DNA of 64,000 bases from Glandiceps talaboti. Taxonomy: Eukaryota; Hemichordata; Enteropneusta; Spengelidae. The translations under genes and the position numbers were made by a program. Location of the stretch: positions 2,498,687 through 2,562,686 of the forward strand of contig NC_135557.1 of the NCBI RefSeq assembly GCF_964340395.1. The letters run 5' to 3'. Positions 48,851 through 61,600 of the stretch are shown in pieces (the stretch's first letter is position 1; each line of letters opens with the position of its first letter). The notes beneath the pieces were generated by a model. The model saw only the letters and a list, made by a program, of their open reading frames with translations. It was not told the origin of the DNA and searched no databases.

Positions 48851-49860
48851 GAAAGGCATACATTTGTCTATTTACGTGTACCGTAACCCGGGCGATACAC
48901 TTAGAATTAGTCATGGATTTAACAACAGAAACTTTCCTTCACGCCTTCAGAAGGTTCGCAGCTCGACGTTCTCTACCACGCAAAATTATGTCAGACAATG
49001 GGTCCACATATTTGTCAGCTGCTGATCGAATCGGAAAGTTATTGAATTCAACACCCGTTCAAAATTACTTAGCAAATCATCGCATTGAATGGTCCTTCAT
49101 ACCAAAACGCGCTCCCTGGTTTGGAGGATTCTGGGAGAGACTTATCGGTTTGACGAAAACTTCCCTCGGAAAAGTTCTCGGTCGCACCTTTGTGTCAGTT
49201 GACGAATTACAGACTGTTCTGACTGAAATTGAAGCGACCTTAAATGACCGTCCACTTACTTATCTTTCTGCCGACCCTAACGACTTACAACCCTTAACCC
49301 CTTCACACTTGCTTCATGGCCGTCTCATCACACCTTTACCTTATTACACAAGTGATGAAGACGAACTTAATGACCCAACATTTGGTAATCATGAAAACCT
49401 CCAACGGAGAACTGAGCATTTGGCGAAAATTCACAGTCATTTTTGGAAGAGATGGTCTCACGATTATCTTAATACATTACGTGAAAAAGATAGAATCTCT
49501 GGGAAGGGAGCCTTACAAAATCAAATTCGGATGGGCGATGTTGTTCTTGTGGAAGACAAGTCTGTACCACGGTTGAGATGGCCACTTGCCTTAGTTGAAA
49601 AGCTTAATGTAGGAAATGATGGTTTAGTACGATCTGCTGTTATTAGAACACGCACAGGCAAGACTAGTAGACCAATAGTAAAGTTATATCCATTAGAAAT
49701 AAATGTTGAATCTGAGAACAATGAATGTACCGCAACTACGAGCAATACAGATTGTGATACTACACGTACTAACGACAATACTACAACGAGACCAGTCCGT
49801 GCAGCGGCTGTTAAAGCCCGTCAACGTCTCCAAGATTGGTCGACAATTCTGTCATCATGA
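48851..49860 (+). pseudogene. BEL/Pao integrase C-terminal part with DUF5641-type tail
   Basis: Contains the second catalytic Asp in IMSDNGSTY and the catalytic Glu in WFGGFWERLIG, 46 residues between them, then LNDRPLTYLS and a C-terminal domain with MGDVVLVED, WPLALVEKL and RPIVKLYPLE, as in BEL/Pao Pol C-termini. It ends at TGA 49858-49860. This stretch itself has no frameshift, suggesting the element is fairly young, but it is cut off from the N-terminal part by the transposon. Confidence 0.9.
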
Positions 49861-50080
49861 ACTCTATGAACATTTAATGAACAGTCATCAATTTCTATCT
49901 CACGATTTAAATTTCTATTTCAATCTGTAATGTATGTTTATTGTTATTACGAGATATTTTCATTTCCATCACCATTTGCTGCTTTGGTTATAACTGTGCA
50001 TGTAACAGTTTCTACAATTTTGAGAGTTTTTTGCATTGTATTCTTTGACTGATGTAGCTCAATCTTCGCGGGCGGGAGGA

Positions 50081-53000
50081 TGTTGGAAACCACGTGTAGT
50101 TTAACTCCTCCCATCAACTGTCAATTATTTTAATTACTAGTTTAACGTCATATTCATTACCAATCATGCCACTCCCGACAGTAATAGTTTGCACAAGGCA
50201 TCGTCCTCGGTTATCATGAAGAGCTGATGATAGAAATTTCCTTTATTAACTATAATATGTAGTTTATACATACATGTAGTTCCTTTGGTTGATGCCGTGC
50301 ATCCAACCTCAAACATCCTTAGGAAGCGATCAGTTTTTACGGCCGGGGTGGGCCGGTGACTTTTTGTTCATGTTGTACTTAAAAATAGTGACCCCCCTGC
50401 AATTCATTCACAAAACAATCCAACCCCTCTGACAAATAAAAAACACAATGACCCCCCCCCCCATCTATTGACAAAAAACACTCTTTTTGTTCTTGCAAAA
50501 GACACTCTATTCTCAAAGCATGATACCGCACACTGCACAGTTAATTTTACATGTTACATTTTCAGTAATTTTAAGTGTATCTGGTAAATTGCTATCCCAA
50601 ATCCATTGCTTCACATGTATAAAGCTCTTTAGATAGGAACCTTATGAAAAGTATGATTGTTCACGGACGTACAAAATATTCATGGTTTAGTAACCAAAAG
50701 TTCTCGGATATCTCTTAGATTGAGTGAACTATTAATATTTATTAATTCAGCTAATTATCAAGTACAATATTATAAATGGAGTTAATATACTTGTAACCCC
50801 ATGTCAATAACTGTCACACATAATGATGTACTTGCATCATATAATAAATTGTTTACGTCATATAAAGATATGTTCACATCATATAGTCAATATATTGTTT
50901 TCTTTAGACTTAACACAACTGCAGCTTTCCATGCATGTACACGTTTGCACTCCTCAAGGCACTTGTTTGTCCTATTCATAATTGTTCAGTTTAATCATGG
51001 CACTGACTCAAAACTCCACCCCCCCCCCCCCATTCATTGACCACGCTGATAATTTTGAAAGGTTTTGAATACTGAAATGTGATAAAATGTCATTGGTTTC
51101 AAAATAGAAATTAAAAATGTCATAACATTGTATTCTGTACTACAGCAGTTTCTAAACTAGATTACTAATTCAATTCACTTACTACTGGCTATGTTGTCCA
51201 GTATATTGCAGGCAACATGATAGCCTTGAAAATAAATACACTCTAATACCAAGGAAATGTAACATTATGATCTGCTGACAAAATTTTACTCTCAGTATAC
51301 AGTCACTCAATGTGGATACTAGATATTCCAGAGGAGATGTAAAATCTAATTTTCCTCCTAACTTTGCATCGTGTCAGTACTATAGAAGTTCTGGCTACAG
51401 TAAATAGCCCTTTACTAGATCATCATCAAACAAGTCTGTGTTTATAACTTTGTTTATCAGTCATTCACATAATATATATTCTCTGAGAATCCGATTAATA
51501 TTGTGTTCACCTTGGAATATATTTCTTTCTTGGTAGTTTATGGTGTGTAAAACAATAGCAAGACAAAAGGGGGTTTCACATGTACCCTGGTAACATGTAT
51601 TAAACTTGGTGATGGTCACAGGTATCAGAGAAGAAGTGAAACACAAACACAGAAAAGTTATTTTTGATAAGACATGTAGTTCGTACTATAGCTATGCCAA
51701 ATAACAGTTGAATAGTTTGTACATGTATGATAAATCAACATATTAGGGGTGAGATCAGTAGGCAAACAAACTAATTCTTTTAGTAAGGCCACAGAACCCC
51801 TTCCTCACCCCTTCTAACTAAATTGGTAAAATTGTTGCAGACAGCAATCAATTTTAAATCAGTATGTAGTATCATGTAGTGCTATGAATACAAAGCCAGT
51901 ACGTAGTGAGGAAAAAATAGCTTTTTTATTGGCACAATAATGTATTTTAGAGCCATGCATAACAAATGTTTTTTCCCATTTTTCAATTTAACATTTTTAG
52001 AAATGTTTGTATTGGGGTACAAAACAGATTTCATTATAAAAGACCTCCTCTCTCCCCACCCCTCACTAAAAGAATTTAGTTTTTACCCTACACTGAACTA
52101 TTGATCTCAACCATAAATCAATTTGGAACTTCTAATTAGATGATCGTAGTTATCATACATTATATGTACAAAAATGTATAGGAACTAGACTAACTATATA
52201 CATGGACATTGAATATCCAATATCTAGACACAGGCTGGGTCAGGCACTTTCAGTCACAGTGTTTGCCACATATTATTTCAAAGTGTCCTAAAATTGGTTA
52301 TGTTTGTACACAATTCAACATGTTCAGGTGAATGGAGGAACAGATTTTAGAGCCAGTAAATCTTTTAAAGGTATTTCATTTCTTATGTTTTAGATGTACA
52401 GCTACACATGCAAGTTTTTGTACCACAAGATGACACAATGCAACTCATGGCGTGCAATAGCGAGAAGTCAATTTTCTAACAAATAACTGTTGCTTAAAGG
52501 TGGCCATGGTGCAGTGTTGTGATGCCATACCATATGTATTGGATGTATCAAGAGACAGAGTTTATGTTATGAATGTATATTTATAGCTATTTGTTTATGG
52601 TTTATTTTATATACATACATTTTTTGTTTAATAGCTCGCACAGTGCCTGCAAGCGGCAGCATAGTGGCTCAATGACTAGTACGCATGCGTGTCCTATACA
52701 CTGAGTGATGTTTTTTTGGTGGTTTTACCCAAGGATGCATTGTGATACAATGACTACGCATGCAAGTTCTATGTACGATGTGCAATCTCCACGCCAAGGG
52801 CACTATCTTTGATATCATTGTGAGGCAGCTGGTCACAAATGAATCTACCCAGCTGTGCGAGCATGGGGGCTTTGGCCTAGTTATGATATTAAATGTATGG
52901 ACATTGAAGTACAGGAGCATGGCTCATGATTTTGTTTAGTTGAAAACAAGGTGACCCCCCCCCCCTTTATTCACCTCGTAAAAATGATGACCCCCCCTTC

Positions 53001-53249
53001 TTTGAGTCCCAAATTGAGGTGCCCCCCCCTATGATTTACCGGCCCACCCCCGGCCGTAAAAACTGATCACTCCCTTACAACGGATGTCTCTAGATCGATT
53101 AAACAGATGTAACGGTAATTCACTTCTCTATGAGAACACCCCCTGACTTGTAGTTTTAGAGCTTATGTAAACTTGTAGAGTTTGTAATAAACTTCAGATG
53201 TGATTTAGACACTCAACTCCACACATCTCGTCTCTCTTACTTGGGCCAC
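50081..53249 (+). mobile_element. 3' LTR of the BEL/Pao element, split by another transposon
   Basis: A purine-rich tract GGGCGGGAGGA is followed by TGTTGGAAACC, a typical LTR start, 220 nt after the integrase stop. The LTR sequence 50081-50321 resumes at 53078 with an AATAAA near 53189 and runs to the (CT)n tract, for about 410 bp in total. The right edge is uncertain because the microsatellite begins there. No matching 5' LTR is in the window. Confidence 0.6.
50322..53074. mobile_element. PIF/Harbinger-like element nested in the LTR, 2753 bp
   Basis: Terminal inverted repeats begin GGAAGCGATCAG and (inverted) GGGAGTGATCAG and continue as TTTTTACGGCCGGG...GTGGGCCGGT on both sides. TTA flanks each end (50319-50321, 53075-53077), the 3-bp duplication characteristic of PIF/Harbinger. 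Subterminal GTGACCCCCC and TTCATTCAC-like repeats are present near both ends. No transposase frame is seen, so it is non-autonomous or decayed. Confidence 0.8.
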
Positions 53250-53250
53250 T

Positions 53251-53452
<202 letters not shown>

Positions 53453-53530
53453 GTCCGATCCCTTATGCGAATCGCAAATCACATGGTGTTGACCAGTTCA
53501 GTATAGTTTTGAGGATTATTTAAACCCAAT

Positions 53531-53661
53531 AAGCCTAGTATCATAGTAATGTATAGTATTGTGTTGATAAGCCTAGTATTATAGTAATGTATAGTATTGT
53601 GTTGATAAGCCTAGTATTATAGTAATGTATAGTATTGTGTTGATAAGCCTAGTATCATAGT
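53531..53661 (+). repeat. 38-bp tandem repeat, 3.5 copies
   Basis: AAGCCTAGTAT(T/C)ATAGTAAT then GTATAGTATTGTGTTGAT, period 38 bp. The last copy is interrupted after ATCATAG(T) by the fold-back element, and its second half resumes near 54061. Confidence 0.85.
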
Positions 53662-53662
53662 G

Positions 53663-54060
53663 AACACATATTGCATGGCCATGAGGGCTATAGCACCCGT
53701 TTATTACACCCGAGGGACTGTGAGTTACCAGAATCACATGCTATTTCCCGAGGCCAAAGGCCGAGTGAAATAGCATGTGATTCTGGTAAGTCACAGTCAC
53801 GAGGGGTAATGAACGGGTGCTATAGCCCGAATATAGGCCAGGCAATATGTGTTTTATAATATACCTCATGCTGTGAACTCGCGGTGGCAGACGACATCAT
53901 CAGAAGCTGCCATTTTGACCTGCTGTGAACGCGCGGTGGTCACGTGACCATGTAAAAAATGATGGGACTATTTCCCGAGGGAAGTAGTCATTCTATTTTT
54001 CCTATCACGTGACTGATTCTAGCGAATCATGGCACAGCATTATCACTAGGTATATTATAT
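53663..54060. mobile_element. Fold-back element, ~93-bp arms, inserted in the 38-bp repeat
   Basis: About 53663-53755 pairs with 53759-53852 (AACACATATTGC...GGCC) with few mismatches and a 3-nt loop. A further ~200 bp with CACGTGAC motifs and TTTCCCGAGGGAA follows before the broken repeat unit resumes at AATGTATAGCATTGTGTTG. The interrupted repeat gives good evidence of insertion. No coding sequence. Confidence 0.75.
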
Positions 54061-54224
54061 TAATGTATAGCATTGTGTTGTAATTGGACATTCATGTTAC
54101 AATACATAGAGCAAACAATCCAAACCCAGTAATGTACATTACAATATTTTATTCCACTCTTCAAACAGGTTGATGATGACATTCTGAAACATTGACAAGT
54201 CTTTATATTAAAGTAGTTTGATAC

Positions 54225-54334
54225 CGACTAAACACGTGACCAGTTTATAAACAATGTAGTCAACTAACTTGTTCTACATCGACTAAAGACGTGACGAGTT
54301 TATAAACAATGTAGCCAACTAACTTGTTCTACAT
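54225..54334. repeat. 55-bp direct repeat, two copies
   Basis: CGACTAAACACGTGACCAG / CGACTAAAGACGTGACGAG, each followed by TTTATAAACAATGTAG(T/C)C and AACTAACTTGTTCTACAT. Confidence 0.85.
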
Positions 54335-55010
54335 TGTTGATGACGACTTATTATGGAACCTGGTATTTTACATCTAAATATATTTTGCTAATCTGGACAA
54401 TGCTGTTGAATTCTGTTAATAATTAAGTATGTCATTGTAGAACTAATCTTTACTTATGGACAAGTCAGTTAAGTGGTGTGATGAGAAGCACTAAAAGCAA
54501 AGACGTGACACTCGGTATTACACAATACGATGTCAAAGTTAGTCATTACGAGTGCACCTATTAAATGACATTGGTTACAAATACTTTAGTAGAACTGATA
54601 ATTGGTGTGTTGGTGATTTCAAAACATTTACACTTTGTATGTACTATTATTTCATCTGTATAAAATGTTTGAAACCACATGGCAAGATATATTTCTGAAT
54701 TGATCTAGAATAATATAAATTAAGTAACATTGACATTTTTATGTAAATAAACTACTCGAAAGAAATCTGTGTTCGAAACTGTATTTTGTTTTACGATACT
54801 TGTATACATAGTATCGTATTACGTAGAGTCATACTCTGCATATAGAATCATCTACAACAGTATGCTATGACGTATTTACAAGTAAAGTCTATGCCAAAGG
54901 TCAAAGGTGAGGGGCTTGAAGTTATATTGCAATATCATTATAAAATTGTATCTACATTAATAGAAATAAAGGAGGGTTGTAAAAATTTGATTCTCTATTA
55001 CAAATGTTAA
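54335..55010. other. Downstream flank of Ly6/uPAR gene B
   Basis: AT-rich, no other gene. A minus-strand AATAAA lies near 54148-54153, about 1 kb past the gene B stop; nearer signals were not evident. Confidence 0.35.
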
Positions 55011-55210
55011 TATCAGCCAATACGATAGCAGTGACGATGACTGGCGTCATATTAGACCAATAGGATAGCAGTGACGAGGACTGACGTCATATTAGACCAA
55101 TAGGATAGCAGTGACGATGACTGGCGTCATATTAGACCAATAGGATAGCAGTGACGATGACTGACGTCATATTAGACCAATAGGATAGCAGTGACGATGA
55201 CTGACATCAT
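55011..55210 (-). repeat. 40-bp repeat copying the end of gene B's last exon, 5 copies
   Basis: The minus-strand unit contains GTCATCGTCACTGCTATCCT then ATTGGTCTAATATGACG, which in the first copy encodes SVIVTAILLV and the TAA stop of gene B. Four further copies follow downstream of the stop; the outermost is most diverged (TATCAGCCAATACGATAG). Confidence 0.9.
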
Positions 55211-55242
55211 GACGACAGCAGCACCAATGGTGTGACTTGTAC
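55172..55242 (-). CDS. Gene B exon 5 (GPI signal and stop)
   Basis: Acceptor TTTTTATCACAG before 55242; encodes TSHTIG, then AAVVMMSVIVTAILLV, then TAA at 55172-55174. The hydrophobic end without following charged residues fits GPI attachment. Confidence 0.88.
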
Positions 55243-55892
55243 CTGTGATAAAAACAATAACAAAACATTAACTTAATAAAGTCGTCATTCAAGTTATTCC
55301 GATGCTGTTGCAGTCGAGTATACGTACACATGACAACACTTAATTCATGCTGTCACTATGACAGGGAAAATACTACTAGCAGACGAAGTCTAGACTGAAG
55401 CTATCTTTCACCATTATCACTTTTACTAGTTTATCCTTTGCATAAAGTATATATCCTCCACACACACACACACACTTAATCCAAGGAATAAGGATGTTCC
55501 CCGTAAGGAATAGTTTAGTCCGACCATCTTGTTACGCAATGAATACGCAGTCATTTTAGGTATACATATCGACCTTGACAATCTCAAATTAAACTCGCCT
55601 GATGATCGCGGAAGAAGCATGAAACTCTGAGTGACGACTTATTATAACATCCTTATTCTTTGAGTACAGTCTGTAATGCTCTGCTATTAATATTACATTG
55701 ATCACTGCTCTCTCCAGCATTTACATTTTGATCCCCCCCCCCTCACGTCTTTATATGCATCCAGTATTATCATAATAAATATACAGAAATAGTTAAATCA
55801 CTATTGTGACATTTAGAACAAAATCCACCCGTCACGTGACTATCATTTTGAAATTTATATTTTAACCTTGTTATTTAACGAGTCAAATATGG

Positions 55893-55930
<38 letters not shown>

Positions 55931-58554
55931 GATGGTGACAGTGTTGTCTTGAATAGGTCGACCGGAAGTGGTAACCGGAAGTGGTAACTATTGTTTTGTA
56001 TGACGTAATGTAAATGAGACAAATGTGAATAAAATACGAGTTATAAAATAATGAACAATAGAAAAATAAAATAATTGTACCTCCATTGCATAGCTCGGTA
56101 GTACAGCATGCAGTGATTGTTCCTGAAACAAAACAATAGGAAAATAAGAATTGACAGATTTTGGAACAGAGGGATATATTATAGTGACGTCACATACAGA
56201 ACACTTGATTGACTGGACTGACTCCAGACACATACAGAACACTTGGTTGACTGGACTGACTCCAGACACATACAGAACACTTGATTGACTGGACTGACTC
56301 CAGACACATACAGAACACTTGATTGACTGGACTGACTCTAGACACATACAGAACACTTGATTGACTGGACTGACTCCAGACACATACAGAACACTTGATT
56401 GACTGGACTGACTCCAGACACATACAGAACACTTGGTTGACTGGACTGACTCCAGACACATACAGAACACTTGATTGACTGGACTGACTCCAGACACATG
56501 CAGAACACTTGGTTGACTGGACTGACTCCAGACACATACAGAACACTTGGTTGACTGGACTGACTCCAGACACATACAGAACACTTGGTTGACTGGACTG
56601 ACTCCAGACACATACAGAACACTTGATTGACTGGACTGACTCCAGACACATACAGAACACTTGATTGACTGGACTGACTCCAGACATATACAGAACACTT
56701 GGTTGACTGGACTGACTCCAGACACATACAGAACACTTGATTGACTGGACTGACTCCAGACACATACAGAACACTTGGTTGACTGGACTGACTCCAGACA
56801 CATACAGAACACTTGGTTGACTGGACTGACTCCAGACACATACAGAACACTTGGTTGACTGGACTGACTCCAGACACATACAGAACACTTGGTTGACTGG
56901 ACTGACTCCAGACACATACAGAACACTTGACTGACTGGACTGACTCCAGACACATACAGAACACTTGATTGACTGGACTGACTCCAGACACATACAGAAC
57001 ACTTGATTGACTGGACTGACTCCAGACACATACAGAACACTTGATTGACTGGACTGACTCCAGACACATACAGAACACTTGATTGACTGGACTGACTCCA
57101 GACACATACAAGATATTTGATTGTTCGAATTGACTTCAGACACATATAGAGGACATTTTTGTTTGGACTGACTTCAGACACATACAGAATATTTGTTTGT
57201 CTGGACTGACTTCGGACACATAGATTGCCTGGACTTTTGACAGTCTGAGAGTAGTATCACATAATAGCAATTTGTTTCAAGTACTTGAGTTTGACGTCTA
57301 ATTAATTGCATAATATGTCCATGTATTTGATATCACTAGAACTCTCATTCTTATTATATATTATATTATTATACTATTAGCCTATATAATAGATCACGTG
57401 GTTCCGACTACCAATCACAGACCACAGACCAATCAACAACAATTATTACTTTCAGACAGAGTAGACTTAATCAAGGCTAGGGATAAATATCAACCTGTAC
57501 ACGTCACATTTGTGTGTACAACTCACATTCTGTTAGTCCTGTTACCAGGCCACCCAGCCGTGCATTGTTTAGATGGAAGGCTTTATGGTTGATATTTCTT
57601 CTCCAGAGTGTCCTGAACAAGAATCTGGCGAGTGCCATCCTGGCAGAGTTGGGCAATTTTTTTTATTTGCATAAATTAAAAAAGGCCGATTTATGTCAAT
57701 TGGAGAACGGATGTCAACCATAAAACCCTCCCTCTAGGCTCTAAGACAATGCACGGCTATGTACAAAGTGTACACACATCACATTTCACAGTAAACATGA
57801 TTAATATAAAATATGACTAACGTGTGTGTACTATAAAACTGACTGACCACATAGTGATTATATGCAGGACTTAATATCAGTGATACACTAACCCACAGTC
57901 CCTCTATTACTAACCTGTTTTCAATCCGAGGACTTCGGCATAACTGTCTGCTTCAGTACAACCTGAGTCACAATCACGATAGTAGCCTGTAGGCTCTCTA
58001 CTAGCCACGTATGTCCTTACGACCTAAGAAGAAAAGCAAATACAATTGAAACAACGTACATATGCAGGGGACACGTACTGGTAGTGTGTTCTTACGATCT
58101 AGGGATACAAACAAATGGCAACAACGTAAAGTAGGCACTGGTGTATTATCCTAATCAACCATAGACCCTCCACATAGACCCTGAATCAACCAATAATGGT
58201 TCTCTTGATATAACACTGAAGACATTCAATGTATGTTTATGAATATATACACAGTGTCTGTTTTATATTCAAATCCTAAGAAAAGCTTATAAACAATTCA
58301 ACGCCTACAAGCATTACAAATTAGAAATACGTCACTATGTCTTGGGGCGGGGGTTAGTCATTATCTCAGACCACAGTACTAATAGCTCCCAAGGGGGTAC
58401 TACACTCAGTGAGGCGTTAGTTATTACATACGTACCTTGCAAGAACTTGTACAGTTAACTGTAGTAGTTGATGTTGTTGGTACTTCACATTCACCACCAC
58501 TTACAAACCCAAAGTTGTCATTGCATTCGTAGCATGAGAATGACATTGCCACAT
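55172..58554 (-). CDS. Ly6/uPAR-domain GPI-anchored protein, gene B (exons 2-5)
   Basis: Exons on minus, 5' to 3': 58436-58554, 57915-58023, 56081-56122, 55172-55242. All ten LU-domain cysteines are present in the classical order: FSCYEC, GGEC, TVNC, SSCK, YYRDC, DSGC, TACC and ELCN. A GPI signal follows. Only the signal-peptide exon is missing; it must lie beyond the long 23-bp array, outside the window. Phases agree at each junction (1, 0, 1, 1). The mature protein would be a single three-finger domain on the outer membrane; the ligand is unknown. Minisatellites occupy the intron before exon 2, the intron before exon 4 and the 3' untranslated region. Confidence 0.9.
55893..55933. repeat. 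(GTT)n microsatellite
   Basis: About 13 GTT units in the last intron of gene B. Confidence 0.95.
56081..56122 (-). CDS. Gene B exon 4 (TACC...LCN)
   Basis: Acceptor TTGTTTTGTTTCAG before 56122, donor GTACAA at 56080; 42 nt, phase 1 at both ends, encoding TITACCTTELCNG. Same length and phase as the gene A exon at 2602. Confidence 0.9.
56190..57235 (-). repeat. 38-bp minisatellite in gene B intron 3, ~27 copies
   Basis: Units contain CAGAACACTTGATTGACTGG and ACTGACTCCAGACACATA, with ATTG/GTTG as the main variant. From about 57110 the copies become degenerate. A 38-bp period translates in all three minus frames without stops, giving 250-400-codon frames that are not genes. The minus strand of each unit contains GTATGTGT, a 5' splice-site-like sequence. 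Confidence 0.95.
57236..57914. other. Rest of gene B intron 3
   Basis: No element recognised; AT-rich with a short TAT-rich run near 57355. Confidence 0.4.
57915..58023 (-). CDS. Gene B exon 3 (middle of the LU domain)
   Basis: Acceptor TTGCTTTTCTTCTTAG before 58023, donor GTTAGT at 57914, phases 0 and 1. Encodes VVRTYVASREPTGYYRDC and DSGCTEADSY. Confidence 0.9.
58436..58554 (-). CDS. Gene B exon 2 (start of the LU domain)
   Basis: Acceptor TTTATATCTGTAG before 58554, donor GTACGT at 58435. Encodes VAMSFSCYECNDNFGF, GGEC and NCTSSCK; the frame enters in phase 1 from an exon outside the window. The upstream in-frame ATG at 58624 runs through the intron and is not preferred. Confidence 0.9.
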
Positions 58555-58639
58555 CTACAGATATAAATAAAAACACAAATACATAAACATGAAAACTGTA
58601 TGTAGATTTTAGTTTTAAATGCAATCTACTATATCTAGT

Positions 58640-61600
58640 ACAGTGTATACTGTGATAATGTAATCCATTATATCTTCATTCTCCATTACATTATATCTCC
58701 ATTCTCCACTATATTATATCTCCATTCTCCACTATATTATATCTTCATTCTCCACTATATTATATCTCCATTCTCCATTACATTATATCTCCATTCTCCA
58801 TTACATTATATCTTCATTCTCCACTACATTATATCTCCATTCTCCACTACATTATATCTCCATTCTCCACTACATTATATCTCCACTACACTATATCTCC
58901 ATTCTCCATTACATTATATCTCCATTCTCCATTACATTATATCTCCATTCTCCACTACATTATATCTCCATTCTCCACTATATTATATCTTCATTCTCCA
59001 CTACATTATATCTCCATTCTCCACTACATTATATCTCCATTCTCCACTATATTATATCTTCATTCTCCACTACATTATATCTCCATTCTCCACTACATTA
59101 TATCTCCATTCTCCACTATATTATATCTTCATTCTCCACTATATTATATCTCCATTCTCCATTACATTATATCTTCATTCTCCACTACATTATATCTTCT
59201 TTCTCCATTACATTATATCTCCATTCTCCACTATATTATATCTCCATTCTCCATTACATTGTATGTCCATTCTCCACTATATTATATCTCCATTCTCCAT
59301 TACATTGTATGTCCATTCTCCACTACATTATATCTCCATTCTCCACTATATTATATCTCCATTCTCCATTACATTGTATGTCCATTCTCCACTACATTAT
59401 ATCTTCATTCTCCACTACATTATATCTCCATTCTCCACTACATTATATCTCCATTCTCCACTATATTATATCTCCATTCTCCACTATATTATATCTCCAT
59501 TCTCCATTACATTATATCTTCATTCTCCACTATATTATATCTCCATTCTCCACTACATTATATCTCCATTCTCCACTACATTATATCTCCATTCTCCACT
59601 ATATTATATCTCCATTCTCCACTATATTATATCTTCATTCTCCACTATATTATATCTCCATTCTCCATTACATTATATCTTCATTCTCCACTATATTATA
59701 TCTCCATTCTCCACTACATTATATCTCCATTCTCCATTACATTATATCTCCATTCTCCACTACATTATATCTTCATTCTCCATTACATTATATCTCCATT
59801 CTCCACTATATTATATCTCCATTCTCCATTACATTGTATGTCCATTCTCCACTACATTATATCTTCATTCTCCACTATATTATATCTCCATTCTCCACTA
59901 CATTATATCTTCATTCTCCATTACATTATATCTCCATTCTCCACTATATTATATCTCCATTCTGCACTACATTATATCTCCACTACATTATATCTCCATT
60001 CTCCACTATATTATATCTTCATTCTCCACTATATTATATCTCCATTCTCCACTATATTATATCTTCATTCTCCACTACATTATATCTCCATTCTCCACTA
60101 CATTATATCTCCATTCTCCACTACATTATATCTTCATTCTCCACTATATTATATCTCCATTCTCCACTATATTATATCTTCATTCTCCATTACATTATAT
60201 CTCCATTCTCCACTACATTATATCTCCATTCTCCACTACATTATATCTCCATTCTCCACTACATTATATCTCCATTCTCCACTACATTATATCTCCATTC
60301 TCCACTACATTATATCTCCATTCTCCACTACATTATATCTCCATTCTCCACTACATTATATCTCCATTCTCCACTACATTATATCTCCATTCTCCACTAC
60401 ATTATATCTCCATTCTCCACTACATTATATCTCCATTCTCCACTACATTATATCTCCATTCTCCACTACATTATATCTCCATTCTCCACTATATTATATC
60501 TCCATTCTCCACTACATTATATCTCCATTCTCCACTACATTATATCTTCATTCTCCACTATATTATATCTCCATTCTCCACTACATTATATCTCCATTCT
60601 CCACTACATTATATCTTCATTCTCCACTATATTATATCTCCATTCTCCACTACATTATATCTTCATTCTCCACTACATTATATCTCCATTCTCCACTACA
60701 TTATATCTCCATTCTCCACTACATTATATCTCCATTCTCCACTATATTATATCTCCATTCTCCACTACATTATATCTCCATTCTCCATTACATTATATCT
60801 CCATTCTCCACTACATTATATCTCCATTCTCCACTACATTATATCTTCTTTTTCCACTATATTATATCTCCATTCTCCACTACATTATATCTCCATTCTC
60901 CACTACATTATATCTTCATTCTCCACTACATTATATCTTCATTCTCCACTACATTATATCTCCATTCTCCATTACATTATATCTCCATTCTCCACTACAT
61001 TATATCTTCATTCTCCACTATATTATATCTTCATTCTCCACTACATTATATCTCCATTCTCCATTACATTATATCTCCATTCTCCACTACATTATATCTC
61101 CATTCTCCATTACATTATATCTCCATTCTCCACTACATTATATCTCCATTCTCCACTACATTATATCTCCATTCTCCATTACATTATATCTCCATTCTCC
61201 ACTACATTATATCTCCATTCTCCATTACATTATATCTTCATTCTCCACTATATTATATCTCCATTCTCCACTACATTATATCTCCATTCTCCACTACATT
61301 ATATCTCCATTCTCCACTACATTATATCTCCATTCTCCACTATATTATATCTTCATTCTCCACTACATTATATCTCCATTCTCCACTACATTATATCTCC
61401 ATTCTCCACTACATTATATCTTCATTCTCCATTACATTATATCTCCATTCTCCATTACATTGTATCTCCATTCTCCATTACATTATATCTCCATTCTCCA
61501 CTACATTATATCTTCATTCTCCACTACATTATATCTTCATTCTCCACTATATTATATCTTCATTCTCCACTACATTATATCTCCATTCTCCACTACATTA

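Noticed and set aside
55988-57181. Overlapping minus-strand frames of 257-397 codons rich in SQSSVLYVSGV
   Set aside because: They are the 38-bp intron array read in three frames.
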